A DNA stretch of 64,000 nucleotides from Rhizobiales bacterium CCH3-A5. Lineage in GTDB: Bacteria > Pseudomonadota > Alphaproteobacteria > Rhizobiales > Beijerinckiaceae. The stretch spans positions 158,925 through 222,924 of the forward strand of contig LSIB01000163.1 of NCBI GenBank assembly GCA_001556025.1. Reading direction: 5' to 3'. Positions 1 through 8,912 of the stretch are shown piece after piece. Positions within the stretch are counted from its first letter, which is position 1, and each line of letters opens with the position of its first letter. Both the position numbers and the translations under genes were made by a program. Under the pieces are notes generated by a model, which saw nothing but the letters and a program-made list of their open reading frames with translations, did not search any database and was not told the DNA's origin.

Positions 1-2
1 CT

Positions 3-3000
3 TACGACATGGCGACCGGCCAGCAGGTCAAGGGTCTGCTCCTGCCGGGCGCGAACTATCCCGTCACGGGGCTGGCCATCGAGAACGGCAGGCTGTTCGC
101 GCTCGAATACAATCCGGGCGTCGGCCCGCGGCTGACCGTCATCGACATCGCCTCGCCGGTGCTGAGCATCCTTAGCACGCTGCAACTGCCCTTCGCCGCG
201 CGCGGTAGCGACAACGCGGCCGACGGCCTGCTCACCGTCAGCGGCGGCATCGCCTATCTGCCGGCCGGGTCGGGCGCGGGCCTGGGCGCCGCCGGCGGCT
301 ATGCGACCGTGAATGTCAGCGACCCCGCCGCGCCCTTCCTCGTCAGCACGCCCGACCAGGAGGGTATCGCCGGCGGCGCGCTGGCGCTCAACGGCTCGGG
401 CCGCGCCCTCACGGTGCAGCGCCTGAACGTGGCGGAGGCCAATAGCTTTGCCGACCGCAACCTCGTCGATGTGGTCGATGTCGCCAATCCGGCCAATACC
501 GGCGTGCTCATCAACCGCATCCTGCTGCCCGAGAACGCCGTGCCGACAGCGGTCACGGTCGCCGGCGGCAACGCCTTCGTCGCCACCAGCGACGGCCTCT
601 CGGTCGTCCGGTATCTGCAGATCGACCGGCTCGGCGTCGCTCCCACGATCAACTTCACGACGAACCTCGTCGATGCCGACCCGCTGACGGCCGGCATCCA
701 GGCGCAGGCGCTCGAGGCGAGCCGGGTCACCTTCGACCTGACCGTCTTCGACGACGTGCAGGTGCGCAGCGTCGAGTTGCTTGTCGACGGTCGGGTCGTC
801 CAGACCGACCTTTCGGTTCCGCTCTCGCTGTCGACCGTGCTGCCGAGCATCGCCGGCAATGGCGGTCCGAACGTCACGCTGGCGCTCCGCGCCACCGACA
901 CCGGCGGCAACGTCACCACCACCGCTCCGATCACCGTCACGCTAACCGCCGATACGACGCCCTTCAACCTGATCAACGTCACGCCCGACGATGGCGAGAC
1001 CGTCGGCCAGACGCGCAAGGTCTCCTATCTCTTCTCCAAGGCGCTGGCCCCGACGAGCGTCACGCTCGCCAACTTCGTCCTCAAGACGCAGGCCGGAGAT
1101 GTCGTGACGGCGACCGGGATCGCGCTGCGCGAGAACGGCACGCGCGTCGAGATCAGCTATGACGCCCTGCCGCTCGGCCAGTATCAGGGGACGATCAAGG
1201 CGCCGCTGGTGCGCGACCTGTCGGGCCAGCGGCTAGGGGCGGCCGATTTCGTCGGGACGGCCGATTTCACCGTTGCCGCCTTCGACAACAGCTGGATCGG
1301 CGGCATCGTCGGCGACTGGACGCTGGCCGCCAACTGGAGCGATGGCGCTGCGCCCGACGCGACGGACAGCGTGTTCATCCAGACCGTGCCCGGCGGCACG
1401 ATCAATTTCGACCAGACCGCCAATTTCGGCAACGCCATTGTCGAGAGCCTGACGATGACCGGCGGCGGCTCGCTGGTGTATGACAGCGCGCCGACCGTGA
1501 ACGGCCGCCCGTTCCGCGGCATCGAGACCAGCTATCTCTCGAATGACGGGTTGATCGACATCGGCAAGTTCGGCGCCCTGACGGTCAAGGGCGACCTCCA
1601 CAACGAGGGCACAATCCGGCTTTCAGCCACGGCGACGAACGTGCCGGGCACCTTCGGTGGGTCGATCGGCCGGCTCGTGCTCGGCGAAGGCGACCTGACG
1701 ATCGATGGTGGCGGCGTGATCGAGATGGGCAATGATCCGGTCTCGGTCCTGACCGCAGCGCAGCTCGCCGGCCGGCGCAAGGGCGAGCAGGATCTCGGCT
1801 TCTACGATGCTGGCATTCCCTCGGTCGTCACCAATCTCGACAACACCATCCGCGGCGGCGGCGAGATCACAGGTGAGATGACGCTGATCAACGGCGCGGC
1901 CGGCGTCATCGAATCGACCATCGACAAGCGGCTGACGTTGTCGACCTACATTTTCAACATCAGCGACTTCGGCGGCGTCGTCTTTTACGAGCGCGGCCTG
2001 ATCGAGAATGACGGGCTGATCCGGGCCACGGCCACCAGCACGCTCAAGATCGACAACGTCAACATCCAGAACCAGGACGGCGTGATCCGGGCCGACGGCG
2101 AGAATTCGCTGGTCTGGTTCGAGTTCAACCCGATCGTCGATGGCGGCCTGATCGAGGCCGTCGGCAGCGGCGCGTTCCTGCTCTCCTACGGCGCGACCCT
2201 GCGCAACCTGACGATCGACAACGCACAGGGCGCCAACCTCCTGCTCGTCTCGCGCAATACGGCCAACAGCAACAGTCAGGCCACAAGTCTCGAGAATGTC
2301 ACGCTGCGCGGCGACATCAATGTCTCGCCGCCCGACTCCGCCGGCGCCACGCTTTCGCTGAAGGGCGAGATCGTCATCGAGGGCGCCGACAGCGAGATCA
2401 TCCTCTTCGATGGCGCATCGACTCCCGCGCGCCTTCTTATCGCAGGCGACACGCGCATCAGCGGCGGCGGCGTCATCACGATCATCGACGGCGGCGTCGG
2501 CCACGAGATCGTCTCGGGCGCGGTCGTCCAGTATCCCTTCGCCGACCCCGACAACCCCACTGGAGAACCCGGCCAGCCTGACGCGATCGATCTGGTCAAC
2601 GTCGATGCGGCGTTCCGCTGGGCAGGCACGATCAAGCCGTTCTATGATCTCACCGATGTCGAGTTTTACGATGCGTCCGGCAACTACCAGACCGTCCAGC
2701 GCCCGCAGACAGCGCCGCTGCACATCGTCAACTACGCGGCCGGGACGATCGAGAGCTATCTGAACATCAGCGGCGGTCCGCGCCCGCTGATCCTCGACGG
2801 TTTCCAGGGCGGCCCACCGACGCTGGCGGGCAACTACAACATCTCGAACGCCGGTCTGATCCGCGCCAGCAATGGCGTCGGGCTCGAGATCCGCAATTCG
2901 GCGGTCCAGCAATATGTCGATCCCTTCGAGCATCCGACGCAGGCCGGGCAGTTCGGAACGCTGGCCGCGCACGGTTTCGACTCCGACGTCACGCTCGACA

Positions 3001-4064
3001 ACGCCACGGTTGTGGGCGGCCGCATCGAGACGATCGCCGGTGGCGATATCATCGTCACCGACGAGGGCTTCACCGGACGCGGCGCGGTTTTCCAGAGTGC
3101 GGCGATCCGGATCGACCAGGACAGCACGCTCCGGATCGAAAACAACGCGCAGCTCGACATCTCCGCTTTTTTGTTTGGCAGAACGGAAACCGAGCTGCGC
3201 AATGACGGCACGATCGCGATTATCTCCGGCGGCGGTAACGATGCGCGCCTCACCGTGGGCGGCGAGTTCGGTGGCGACCTCACCATCACAAGCGACGATT
3301 TCGGCGAGATCATCCTGCGCGATGCCAGCAGCTCGGGCCTGCGCGGCTCGCTCGGCAACGGCTATGGCGGCGGCGAGCGGCTGAGGATCGTCAACCAGGG
3401 CGTCGCCGGAGACGGCGATTTCGCTGTCGATATGGAACTGCGGGTCGAAGGCGGGCAGGGCCTGCGCCTGTCCGCCGACGCCGGCGGGCTGATCGACGTG
3501 AGAAGCTACTTCGTCAGCGTGGCCGCTTTCAGCCAGATCATCGCGGAGGGAGGGCTGGTCGAGATCGACGGCACGGTCGACAATTACGGCGTGATCGACG
3601 CTTACGCCGGCTCGCTGCGCTTCACCGGCGCGGTGCAGGGCGGCGGCACCACGATCACGCGCGGCGAGGATACGCTGGTCACGGTCGACGGCGCAGCCTC
3701 GGGCTCCTTCCAGCTCTACAATGGCGGCGATTTCGTCTTCAACGGCAGTTTCGACGGAGCGATCGCTTTCGGCGTCGATGACGAATTCGCCCAGTTCAAC
3801 GGCGACTCGACCGTCGTCTTCGACGATCTGACGAACTTCAACGCCTTCGTCTCCGGTTTCTCGGCCGGAGATGTTGTCGCCTTCCGCGACATCGACGAGG
3901 CGACGGGCTTCTTCACCATCTTCGACGATGGGGCCAACTACATCGTCGAGGTCGGGGATCAGGACGACGTCGTCACCCTGACCTTTCAGAACAGCTTCGA
4001 CATCAACAGCCTCAGCCTCGAGGCGCTGAACGGCGAGGGCTTCCGCTCGCTGGTTCTGATCTGA
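3..4064 (+). CDS. Large repetitive surface/secreted protein, 5'-truncated by the window
   Basis: The frame is open to the left edge, so the first ATG (position 9) is probably internal and the gene begins outside the window; about 1350 residues are visible. Roughly the first 200 residues look like a beta-propeller of the LVIVD kind, with repeated 'VIDIASP' and 'VNVSDPAAP' type strands. Residues about 205-420 look like two Ig-like domains, the second resembling SbsA-type Ig ('NVTPDDGETVG'). From about 425 ('WIGGIVGDWTLAANWSDG') to the end, Gly/Asp/Asn-rich strands repeat as in autotransporter or haemagglutinin beta-helices. No beta-barrel or LPXTG-like anchor is visible at the C-terminus, which ends in an acidic segment that would suit type I secretion, although no clear GGxGxD repeat is seen. 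An adhesin or surface-layer role is inferred from architecture only. Confidence 0.6.
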   Translation, partial: YDMATGQQVKGLLLPGANYPVTGLAIENGRLFALEYNPGVGPRLTVIDIASPVLSILSTLQLPFAARGSDNAADGLLTVSGGIAYLPAGSGAGLGAAGGYATVNVSDPAAPFLVSTPDQEGIAGGALALNGSGRALTVQRLNVAEANSFADRNLVDVVDVANPANTGVLINRILLPENAVPTAVTVAGGNAFVATSDGLSVVRYLQIDRLGVAPTINFTTNLVDADPLTAGIQAQALEASRVTFDLTVFDDVQVRSVELLVDGRVVQTDLSVPLSLSTVLPSIAGNGGPNVTLALRATDTGGNVTTTAPITVTLTADTTPFNLINVTPDDGETVGQTRKVSYLFSKALAPTSVTLANFVLKTQAGDVVTATGIALRENGTRVEISYDALPLGQYQGTIKAPLVRDLSGQRLGAADFVGTADFTVAAFDNSWIGGIVGDWTLAANWSDGAAPDATDSVFIQTVPGGTINFDQTANFGNAIVESLTMTGGGSLVYDSAPTVNGRPFRGIETSYLSNDGLIDIGKFGALTVKGDLHNEGTIRLSATATNVPGTFGGSIGRLVLGEGDLTIDGGGVIEMGNDPVSVLTAAQLAGRRKGEQDLGFYDAGIPSVVTNLDNTIRGGGEITGEMTLINGAAGVIESTIDKRLTLSTYIFNISDFGGVVFYERGLIENDGLIRATATSTLKIDNVNIQNQDGVIRADGENSLVWFEFNPIVDGGLIEAVGSGAFLLSYGATLRNLTIDNAQGANLLLVSRNTANSNSQATSLENVTLRGDINVSPPDSAGATLSLKGEIVIEGADSEIILFDGASTPARLLIAGDTRISGGGVITIIDGGVGHEIVSGAVVQYPFADPDNPTGEPGQPDAIDLVNVDAAFRWAGTIKPFYDLTDVEFYDASGNYQTVQRPQTAPLHIVNYAAGTIESYLNISGGPRPLILDGFQGGPPTLAGNYNISNAGLIRASNGVGLEIRNSAVQQYVDPFEHPTQAGQFGTLAAHGFDSDVTLDNATVVGGRIETIAGGDIIVTDEGFTGRGAVFQSAAIRIDQDSTLRIENNAQLDISAFLFGRTETELRNDGTIAIISGGGNDARLTVGGEFGGDLTITSDDFGEIILRDASSSGLRGSLGNGYGGGERLRIVNQGVAGDGDFAVDMELRVEGGQGLRLSADAGGLIDVRSYFVSVAAFSQIIAEGGLVEIDGTVDNYGVIDAYAGSLRFTGAVQGGGTTITRGEDTLVTVDGAASGSFQLYNGGDFVFNGSFDGAIAFGVDDEFAQFNGDSTVVFDDLTNFNAFVSGFSAGDVVAFRDIDEATGFFTIFDDGANYIVEVGDQDDVVTLTFQNSFDINSLSLEALNGEGFRSLVLI

Positions 4065-4084
4065 ACCTCAGGCGCGATGCGGCC

Positions 4085-4780
4085 TCAAACGAAGCCGCAC
4101 TGCGTCCGCAGGCCGGCCTGCCGCTCTCCGCAGAGCAGGTCGATCAGCGTGCGCGCCGCCTCCGGCGCGGCCGCACCGGTGACGATGCCTGCCGTGTAGA
4201 GCGTCGTCAGGTCGCAGCCGGGCGGCAGCGCCATCACCAGCATCACGCCCGGCGTCGCCAGGATCTCGGTGACCTGCGTGCAGCCGATCGGGCGCTGCTC
4301 CGGCGCATTGGCCAGCGCCGCCATCGCGGTCGCGCCGTTCGGAAATGTCCGCAGCCGGGCCGAGACCTCGTCGAAAATGCCGAGCCGCCTCATGACGCCA
4401 GCGAAATGGATGCCGGCGGTCGATTGCTCGGCATCGGGCATGTAGATCGCGTCCGACGCCAGCAGCGCCGCCTTGAGCGCCTCGCCATCGGTGACGATGG
4501 GTGCGCGGTCGGCGTTGCGAACCGCAATCGCGGTCTCGACGCCGCCGATCGCGGCGAGCGAGTCCGGCGCGACGAAGCCGCTTTGCGCCAGCGCCTGCAT
4601 GATGGCGTCGGTCAGGATCGCAACATCGGCCGGCTCGCCGGCCTCCAGCCGCGCGCGCATCGCGCCGACCGCGCCGAAATTGCCTGCGATGCCGAATCCT
4701 GTCGCAGCGGTGAAATCCGGTTCGAGCGCGCGCACGAGGCCCTGCGCCGCGCCGCCGCTGAAAATCCTGAGTGCCTGCAA
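4085..4780 (-). CDS. ModA-like substrate-binding domain protein, no signal peptide
   Basis: 231 residues resembling periplasmic molybdate-binding (ModA, PBP type 2) proteins. It begins directly with the first strand 'LRIFSGGAAQGLVRAL', followed by 'PADVAILTD' and an 'STAGIHFAGVMRRLGI' segment. Unlike true ModA it has no signal peptide or lipobox, so it is probably cytoplasmic as encoded. The apparent start is TTG with GGAG six bases upstream, and that GGAG overlaps the stop region of the molybdopterin subunit gene. The two genes are in the same frame, separated only by TAG and one Ala codon. No ABC permease or ATPase for molybdate is adjacent. A role linked to the neighbouring hydroxylase (cofactor or ligand sensing) is inference. 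Confidence 0.6.
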   Translation of the reverse strand: MQALRIFSGGAAQGLVRALEPDFTAATGFGIAGNFGAVGAMRARLEAGEPADVAILTDAIMQALAQSGFVAPDSLAAIGGVETAIAVRNADRAPIVTDGEALKAALLASDAIYMPDAEQSTAGIHFAGVMRRLGIFDEVSARLRTFPNGATAMAALANAPEQRPIGCTQVTEILATPGVMLVMALPPGCDLTTLYTAGIVTGAAAPEAARTLIDLLCGERQAGLRTQCGFV

Positions 4781-4783
4781 CGC

Positions 4784-6913
4784 CTACTCCATCGCCGATA
4801 TGATGCGCTCGCGCGTGATCGGCATCCGCCGGACCCTGACGCCGAGCGCGCTGTGAATGGCGTTCGCGAGCGCAGCCGCCGTGGGCCCCTGCGCCGCCTC
4901 GCCCGCGCCCAGCGGCGGATGCTCCCCGCCGGGCATGATCTCGACGGAAACCGCCGGGACCTCGCTGAAGCGGAGGATCGGATAGCTTTCCCACGAGGCG
5001 CTGGTGACCTCCTCGCGCGTGAAGGCGACCTCCTCCTTCAGCGTCCAGCTCACCGCCTGGATCGCCCCGCCCTCGATCTGGTTGACCACGCCGTCGGGAT
5101 TGATCGCCTCGCCGACATCGACCGCGATCCAGAGCTGCGTCGCGCGCGGCTCAGCCGCGACATCGATCTCGGCGACGACGGCGCACCAGGCCCCGGTGTT
5201 TTTGTAGCGGGCAAGCGCGAGACCGCGTCCGCGTACCTCGGGAATCGTGGCGCGACCCCATTCGGCCATCGCGGCTGCCCGCCCCAGCACGGCCCGCGCG
5301 CGAGGTTCCGCGAGATGACGCAGGCGAAAGGCGAGCGGGTCGTCTCCGGCGTCGAGCGCGAGTTCGTCCATGAAGGACTCGATCGCGAAGACGTTGCCGA
5401 AAGCCCCGAGCGCCCGCATCGAGGAGGTGCGCAGCGGCATCTCCGTGACGCGGTTCTTGGCGATGGTCCAGCGCGGAAAATCATAGAGCGGCACGGCGTT
5501 GCGCTGCGCCCCGCCGCCGCCCGCCAAAGGCGGGTCCTGCGCGATGTAGCGCGGGAACGGCCTTTCGAGATCGAAGGAGGCGAGCAGGGCCGGACTCGTG
5601 GCGCGGCCGGGCCGCCCGACATAGCCATTGCTCCAGATCGTGTGACGCCAGTCGACCGGATCGCCGGCGTCGTCGAGATCGGCGCTGATCTCGATCGCCA
5701 TGCCCGCCCCGAAAGGCGCGCAGGCCAGTTCGTCGGCTCGCGACCAGCGAACGCGCACCGGCTGACCGGAGACGGCGCGCGCAAGCAACGCCGCATCCAG
5801 CGCGACATCGTCGGCCCCGTTATGGCCGTAGCAGCCCGCGCCCTCGGCATGGCTGACCCTGATAGCCTCGGGGTCGAGCCCGAAGACCAGCGCGAGATCG
5901 GCGCGCAGGTTGAAGACGCCCTGGCTGTGCGTCAGAACCTGCAGCGCGTCACCGGCCCAATGTGCGATGGCGCAGGAGGGTGCGATCGAGGCATGAGCGA
6001 GGAACTGCTTCTCGTAGTGCCGCGTGATGGTGCGGGCGGCGACAGGGCGCGCATCCTCGCCGCGCGTATCGACGACCGATGCCTCCGCCGGCTGGCTTTT
6101 CAGCCAGCCCGGCAGGTCATGCGGATCTGGCAGCGCGAATCCGTCGCTCCAGCGCGCGGCGGACGCCAGCCGCGCCAGCGCAGCTTCGGCCTGCGCTTCC
6201 GTTTCGCAAACCACGCCGACGAAGCTGCCGTCGCGAACGATCCTGCGCAGCCCCGGCAGCCCGGCAAGCCGCGCCTCGTCCAGATCGTCCAGAACCGCGC
6301 CCGGACGTGGCGGGCGCAGCACGCGGCCATGCAGCATGCCGGGCGGCGCGAGATCATGGATAAAGGGCCGTGACGCGAAGATCTTGCCGGGAATATCGAT
6401 GCGCGGCGTCGACTGGCCCGCGAGCCGGCGCTGATCCGGTGATTTCGGCGCGATGGCAGGGTCGGCTTCGCAGGCCAGCGAGACGGCCGTCGCGAGTTCC
6501 CAATAGCTGGTGGCGAGGTTGCCCGGTCCGGTGACGACGCCGTCCTCGACACTGAGCGCCTCGGCCGGGACGGAGAACTGCCGCGCCGCTTCCGCCAGAA
6601 ACAGACCCCGCGCCTGCGCCGCGACGCGCCGCACCGACTGGCCGCAATCGGAGACCGAAAGGCTGCCGGAGGTGACGCCCTCGTTGGGGCTGACCGCCGT
6701 GCCGGCCGGGACGAGCCGGACGCGCTCGGGCGCGATGTCGAGTTCGTCGGCGCAGATCTGGACGAGCGCCGTGAGAATGCCCTGCCCGATCTCGACCTTG
6801 CCGGGCGAGAGCGTGACATGGCCTTCTGGCGACACGGAGAGCCAGCGGTCGAGCCGTGGCGTCGCGCGCAGGCTGACGGGCAGGCCGTCCACGATCTTGG
6901 CGGCTACGCTCAT
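4784..6913 (-). CDS. Molybdenum hydroxylase large subunit (xanthine dehydrogenase/IorB family)
   Basis: 709 residues. It carries molybdopterin-binding subunit signatures of the isoquinoline 1-oxidoreductase/nicotinate dehydrogenase type: 'GKVEIGQGILTALVQ' near the N-terminus, 'GCYGHNGADDVALDAALLAR' in the middle, 'MRALGAFGNVFAIESFMDEL', and a C-terminal 'GAGEAAQGPTAAALANAI' segment that holds the family's catalytic Glu position. Such proteins hydroxylate heteroaromatic or aldehyde substrates using water, passing electrons to the 2Fe-2S subunit. The start overlaps the stop of the 2Fe-2S gene by four bases (ATGA), indicating translational coupling. No FAD subunit is encoded nearby, as in two-subunit IorAB/NicAB enzymes, where electrons go to a cytochrome. 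The substrate cannot be read from sequence; an N-heterocycle is a guess. Confidence 0.85.
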   Translation of the reverse strand: MSVAAKIVDGLPVSLRATPRLDRWLSVSPEGHVTLSPGKVEIGQGILTALVQICADELDIAPERVRLVPAGTAVSPNEGVTSGSLSVSDCGQSVRRVAAQARGLFLAEAARQFSVPAEALSVEDGVVTGPGNLATSYWELATAVSLACEADPAIAPKSPDQRRLAGQSTPRIDIPGKIFASRPFIHDLAPPGMLHGRVLRPPRPGAVLDDLDEARLAGLPGLRRIVRDGSFVGVVCETEAQAEAALARLASAARWSDGFALPDPHDLPGWLKSQPAEASVVDTRGEDARPVAARTITRHYEKQFLAHASIAPSCAIAHWAGDALQVLTHSQGVFNLRADLALVFGLDPEAIRVSHAEGAGCYGHNGADDVALDAALLARAVSGQPVRVRWSRADELACAPFGAGMAIEISADLDDAGDPVDWRHTIWSNGYVGRPGRATSPALLASFDLERPFPRYIAQDPPLAGGGGAQRNAVPLYDFPRWTIAKNRVTEMPLRTSSMRALGAFGNVFAIESFMDELALDAGDDPLAFRLRHLAEPRARAVLGRAAAMAEWGRATIPEVRGRGLALARYKNTGAWCAVVAEIDVAAEPRATQLWIAVDVGEAINPDGVVNQIEGGAIQAVSWTLKEEVAFTREEVTSASWESYPILRFSEVPAVSVEIMPGGEHPPLGAGEAAQGPTAAALANAIHSALGVRVRRMPITRERIISAME

Positions 6914-7389
6914 GCGGCCTGCGCCCGCATCGCGGCGGCGGCGCGCGCCACCGCCCGGACGATCCGGTTATGCGCGCCGCAGCGGCACAGATGTGGATCG
7001 AGCGCGGCGCGGATCGCTGCCTCGTCAGGATCGTCGTCGTTCGCCAGCAAAGCGGCCGCGCCGATCATGATGCCGGAGATGCAGTAGCCGCATTGCATCG
7101 CCTGTTCGGCGATCAGGGCCGACTGGATCGGATGCGGCGCGTCTGCCGAGCCGAGCCCTTCGACGGTGACGATCGCCTTGCCTTCGACCGACCAGAGCGG
7201 CGTATTGCAGGCCGGAACTGGATGGCCATCGACGAGCACGCGGCAACTTCCGCACAACCCCTCGCCGCACCCGAAGCGGGCCGCCTTCAGGCCGATTTCC
7301 TCGCGCAGCACGTCGAGCAGCGTCGCATCGGGCGACGACGCGACGGCCCGGACCTCGCCATTGACGATCAGGGTCAGGCCGTCGCTCAT
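6910..7389 (-). CDS. (2Fe-2S)-binding small subunit of molybdenum hydroxylase
   Basis: 159 residues. It has the N-terminal plant-type ferredoxin cluster motif 'CGEGLCGSCRVLVDG' plus a downstream Cys, and the C-terminal helical 2Fe-2S domain with 'QCGYCISGIMIGA' and 'HLCRCGAHNRI'. The length fits IorA/NicA/CoxS-type small subunits. The start MSDGLTLIVNG is preferred because the longer frame upstream is not family-like and runs into the neighbouring TctC gene. It is coupled to the large subunit by a 4-bp overlap. Together the two form the electron-transfer and catalytic core of one hydroxylase. Confidence 0.9.
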   Translation of the reverse strand: MSDGLTLIVNGEVRAVASSPDATLLDVLREEIGLKAARFGCGEGLCGSCRVLVDGHPVPACNTPLWSVEGKAIVTVEGLGSADAPHPIQSALIAEQAMQCGYCISGIMIGAAALLANDDDPDEAAIRAALDPHLCRCGAHNRIVRAVARAAAAMRAQAA

Positions 7390-7394
7390 CTGCG

Positions 7395-8375
7395 TCAGTT
7401 GACCTTGATCTGAGCCGTTTCGATGACGCGGGCCCATTTCACGATGTCGGCCTTGATGAACTCGCCGAACTGCGCCGGGCTCATATCCATCGCCACCGTG
7501 CCCTGCTTGGCATAGGCTTCCTTGACCTCGGGACGATTCTGCGCGGCGCGCACGGCAGCGTTGAGCTGGTCGACGATGGCTTGCGGCGTGCCGGCAGGCG
7601 CCATCAGGCCGAGCCAGATCGTCGCCTCGTAGTCCTTCAGGCCCGCCTCGGCGGCGGTCGGCACGTCGGGCAGCAGCGCCGAGCGGGCCGCGCCGGTGAC
7701 CGCGAGCGCACGGACCTGGCCGGCGGCGATGCTCGGCGCGGTCGTCGTCACAGAATCGATCATCATCTGGACATGCCCGCCGATGACGTTGCTGCGCGCC
7801 TCGCCGCTGCCGCGATGGGGCACATGGACGATGTCGGTGCCGCTCAGCGCCTTGAAGCTCTCGCCAGCGAGATGATAGGGCGTGCCGACGCCCGACGAGG
7901 CGTAGTTGAGCTGCTTGGGCTTCGATTTCGCCAGCGCGATGAACTCCTGCAGCGTCTTGGCCTCGACCGCCGGATGGACGACGAGGACGAGGTCGGCGGC
8001 GTTGACCGGCGCGATCGGCACGAGGTCGGTGGTCAGCTTGTAGGCCTTGGCCGGCACCAGCGTCTCGTTGGCGGTGTGGGTGTTGGACATCATCAGCAGC
8101 GTGTAGCCGTCGGGCGCGGCGCGTGCCGCCTCGACCGTGCCGATGACCGCACCCGCGCCCGGCTTGTTCTCGATGACGAAGGGCTGCTTCAGCGCATCCT
8201 GCAATTGCTGGCCGATCGCGCGGGCATAGATATCGGCCGGGCCGCCCGCGCCGAATGGCACGATGATCCGGACAGGCTTGTTGGGATAGGACTGCGCAAG
8301 CGCAGCCGCCGACATGGCGAGCGAGGCCGCGAAGGCGAGGCCGGCCAGTTTTCCAAGATGTCTTGCAAGACGCAT
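7395..8375 (-). CDS. TctC/Bug-family periplasmic substrate-binding protein
   Basis: 326 residues. It has a clear signal peptide (Arg-rich start, hydrophobic 'LAFAASLAMSAAALAQS') followed by the diagnostic 'YPNKPVRIIVPFGAGGPADIYAR' opening of tripartite tricarboxylate transporter receptors (shown here as fragments: PNKPVRIIVPF, GGPADIYAR). Later motifs include 'YASSGVGTPYHLAGE' and 'VPHRGSGEARSNVIGG'. These receptors bind small organic acids in the periplasm and normally work with TctA/TctB membrane proteins, none of which is in this window. It sits between the FAH gene and the hydroxylase genes on the same strand, so it probably binds the substrate or a product of this pathway (inference). 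Confidence 0.9.
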   Translation of the reverse strand: MRLARHLGKLAGLAFAASLAMSAAALAQSYPNKPVRIIVPFGAGGPADIYARAIGQQLQDALKQPFVIENKPGAGAVIGTVEAARAAPDGYTLLMMSNTHTANETLVPAKAYKLTTDLVPIAPVNAADLVLVVHPAVEAKTLQEFIALAKSKPKQLNYASSGVGTPYHLAGESFKALSGTDIVHVPHRGSGEARSNVIGGHVQMMIDSVTTTAPSIAAGQVRALAVTGAARSALLPDVPTAAEAGLKDYEATIWLGLMAPAGTPQAIVDQLNAAVRAAQNRPEVKEAYAKQGTVAMDMSPAQFGEFIKADIVKWARVIETAQIKVN

Positions 8376-8417
8376 GATGGTTCCTCCCCGTTGATCGGCC
8401 GCTCGGGCGGCGCTTGT

Positions 8418-8900
8418 TCAGGCAATCTTGTTCTCGAGCACGCCGATACCGGCGATCTCGATCCGAACCACGTCTCCGGCGACCAGGAATTTCGGCGGCG
8501 TGAAGCCGATGCCGACGCCGACGGGCGTGCCGGTGGCGATGATGTCGCCGGGCTCCAGCGTGATGTAGGCGGAGATCGTCGAGATCAGCGTCGGGATGTC
8601 GAAGATCAGGTCGGCGACCGTCGCGTCCTGCCGCAACTCGTCATTGACCCAGGTCTTCAGGCTGAGCCTGCGCGGATCGGGCGCCTCGTCGGCGGTCATC
8701 ACGGCCGGGCCCATCGGGCAGAAGCCGTCTATGCCCTTGCCGAGAACCCATTGCCGGTGCTTCTGCTGCAACAGCCGCGAGGTCACGTCGTTGACGATGG
8801 TGTAGCCGAAGACGTGCTCCAGCGCCTTGTCCTTCGCGATGCCGCGCCCGCCCGTCCCGATCACCACGGCGAGTTCGCCCTCGTAATCGACCGAGTTCGT
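8418..8900 (-). pseudogene. Fumarylacetoacetate hydrolase family gene, 3' fragment (split by IS110 element)
   Basis: The 161 codons to the stop encode the C-terminal two thirds of an FAH-family protein, starting at 'NSVDYEGELAVVIG' and including 'GYTIVNDVTSR', 'GFCPMGPAVM', 'GDIIATGTPVGVGIG' and the end 'IAGIGVLENKIA'. The metal-binding Glu/Asp residues of the family (E in YEGEL, D in VNDVT) lie in this half. It continues in frame from the 5' fragment at 10494-10901: removing 8901-10493 restores 'IPGHLDTTNSVDYEGEL', giving about 296 residues, a normal FAH length. In the present arrangement this half would start inside IS sequence and is probably not a functional protein. FAH enzymes cleave C-C bonds or hydrolyse or tautomerise 2-oxo acids in ring-degradation pathways. 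Confidence 0.9.
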
Positions 8901-8912
8901 AACCGGTATGAC

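Noticed and set aside
1623..2972. Minus-strand 449-codon open frame
   Set aside because: Antisense shadow of the repetitive surface-protein gene; composition is that of a high-GC mirror frame.
4406..6373. Plus-strand 655-codon open frame
   Set aside because: Antisense shadow of the molybdenum hydroxylase gene, with Arg-rich composition and no domain.
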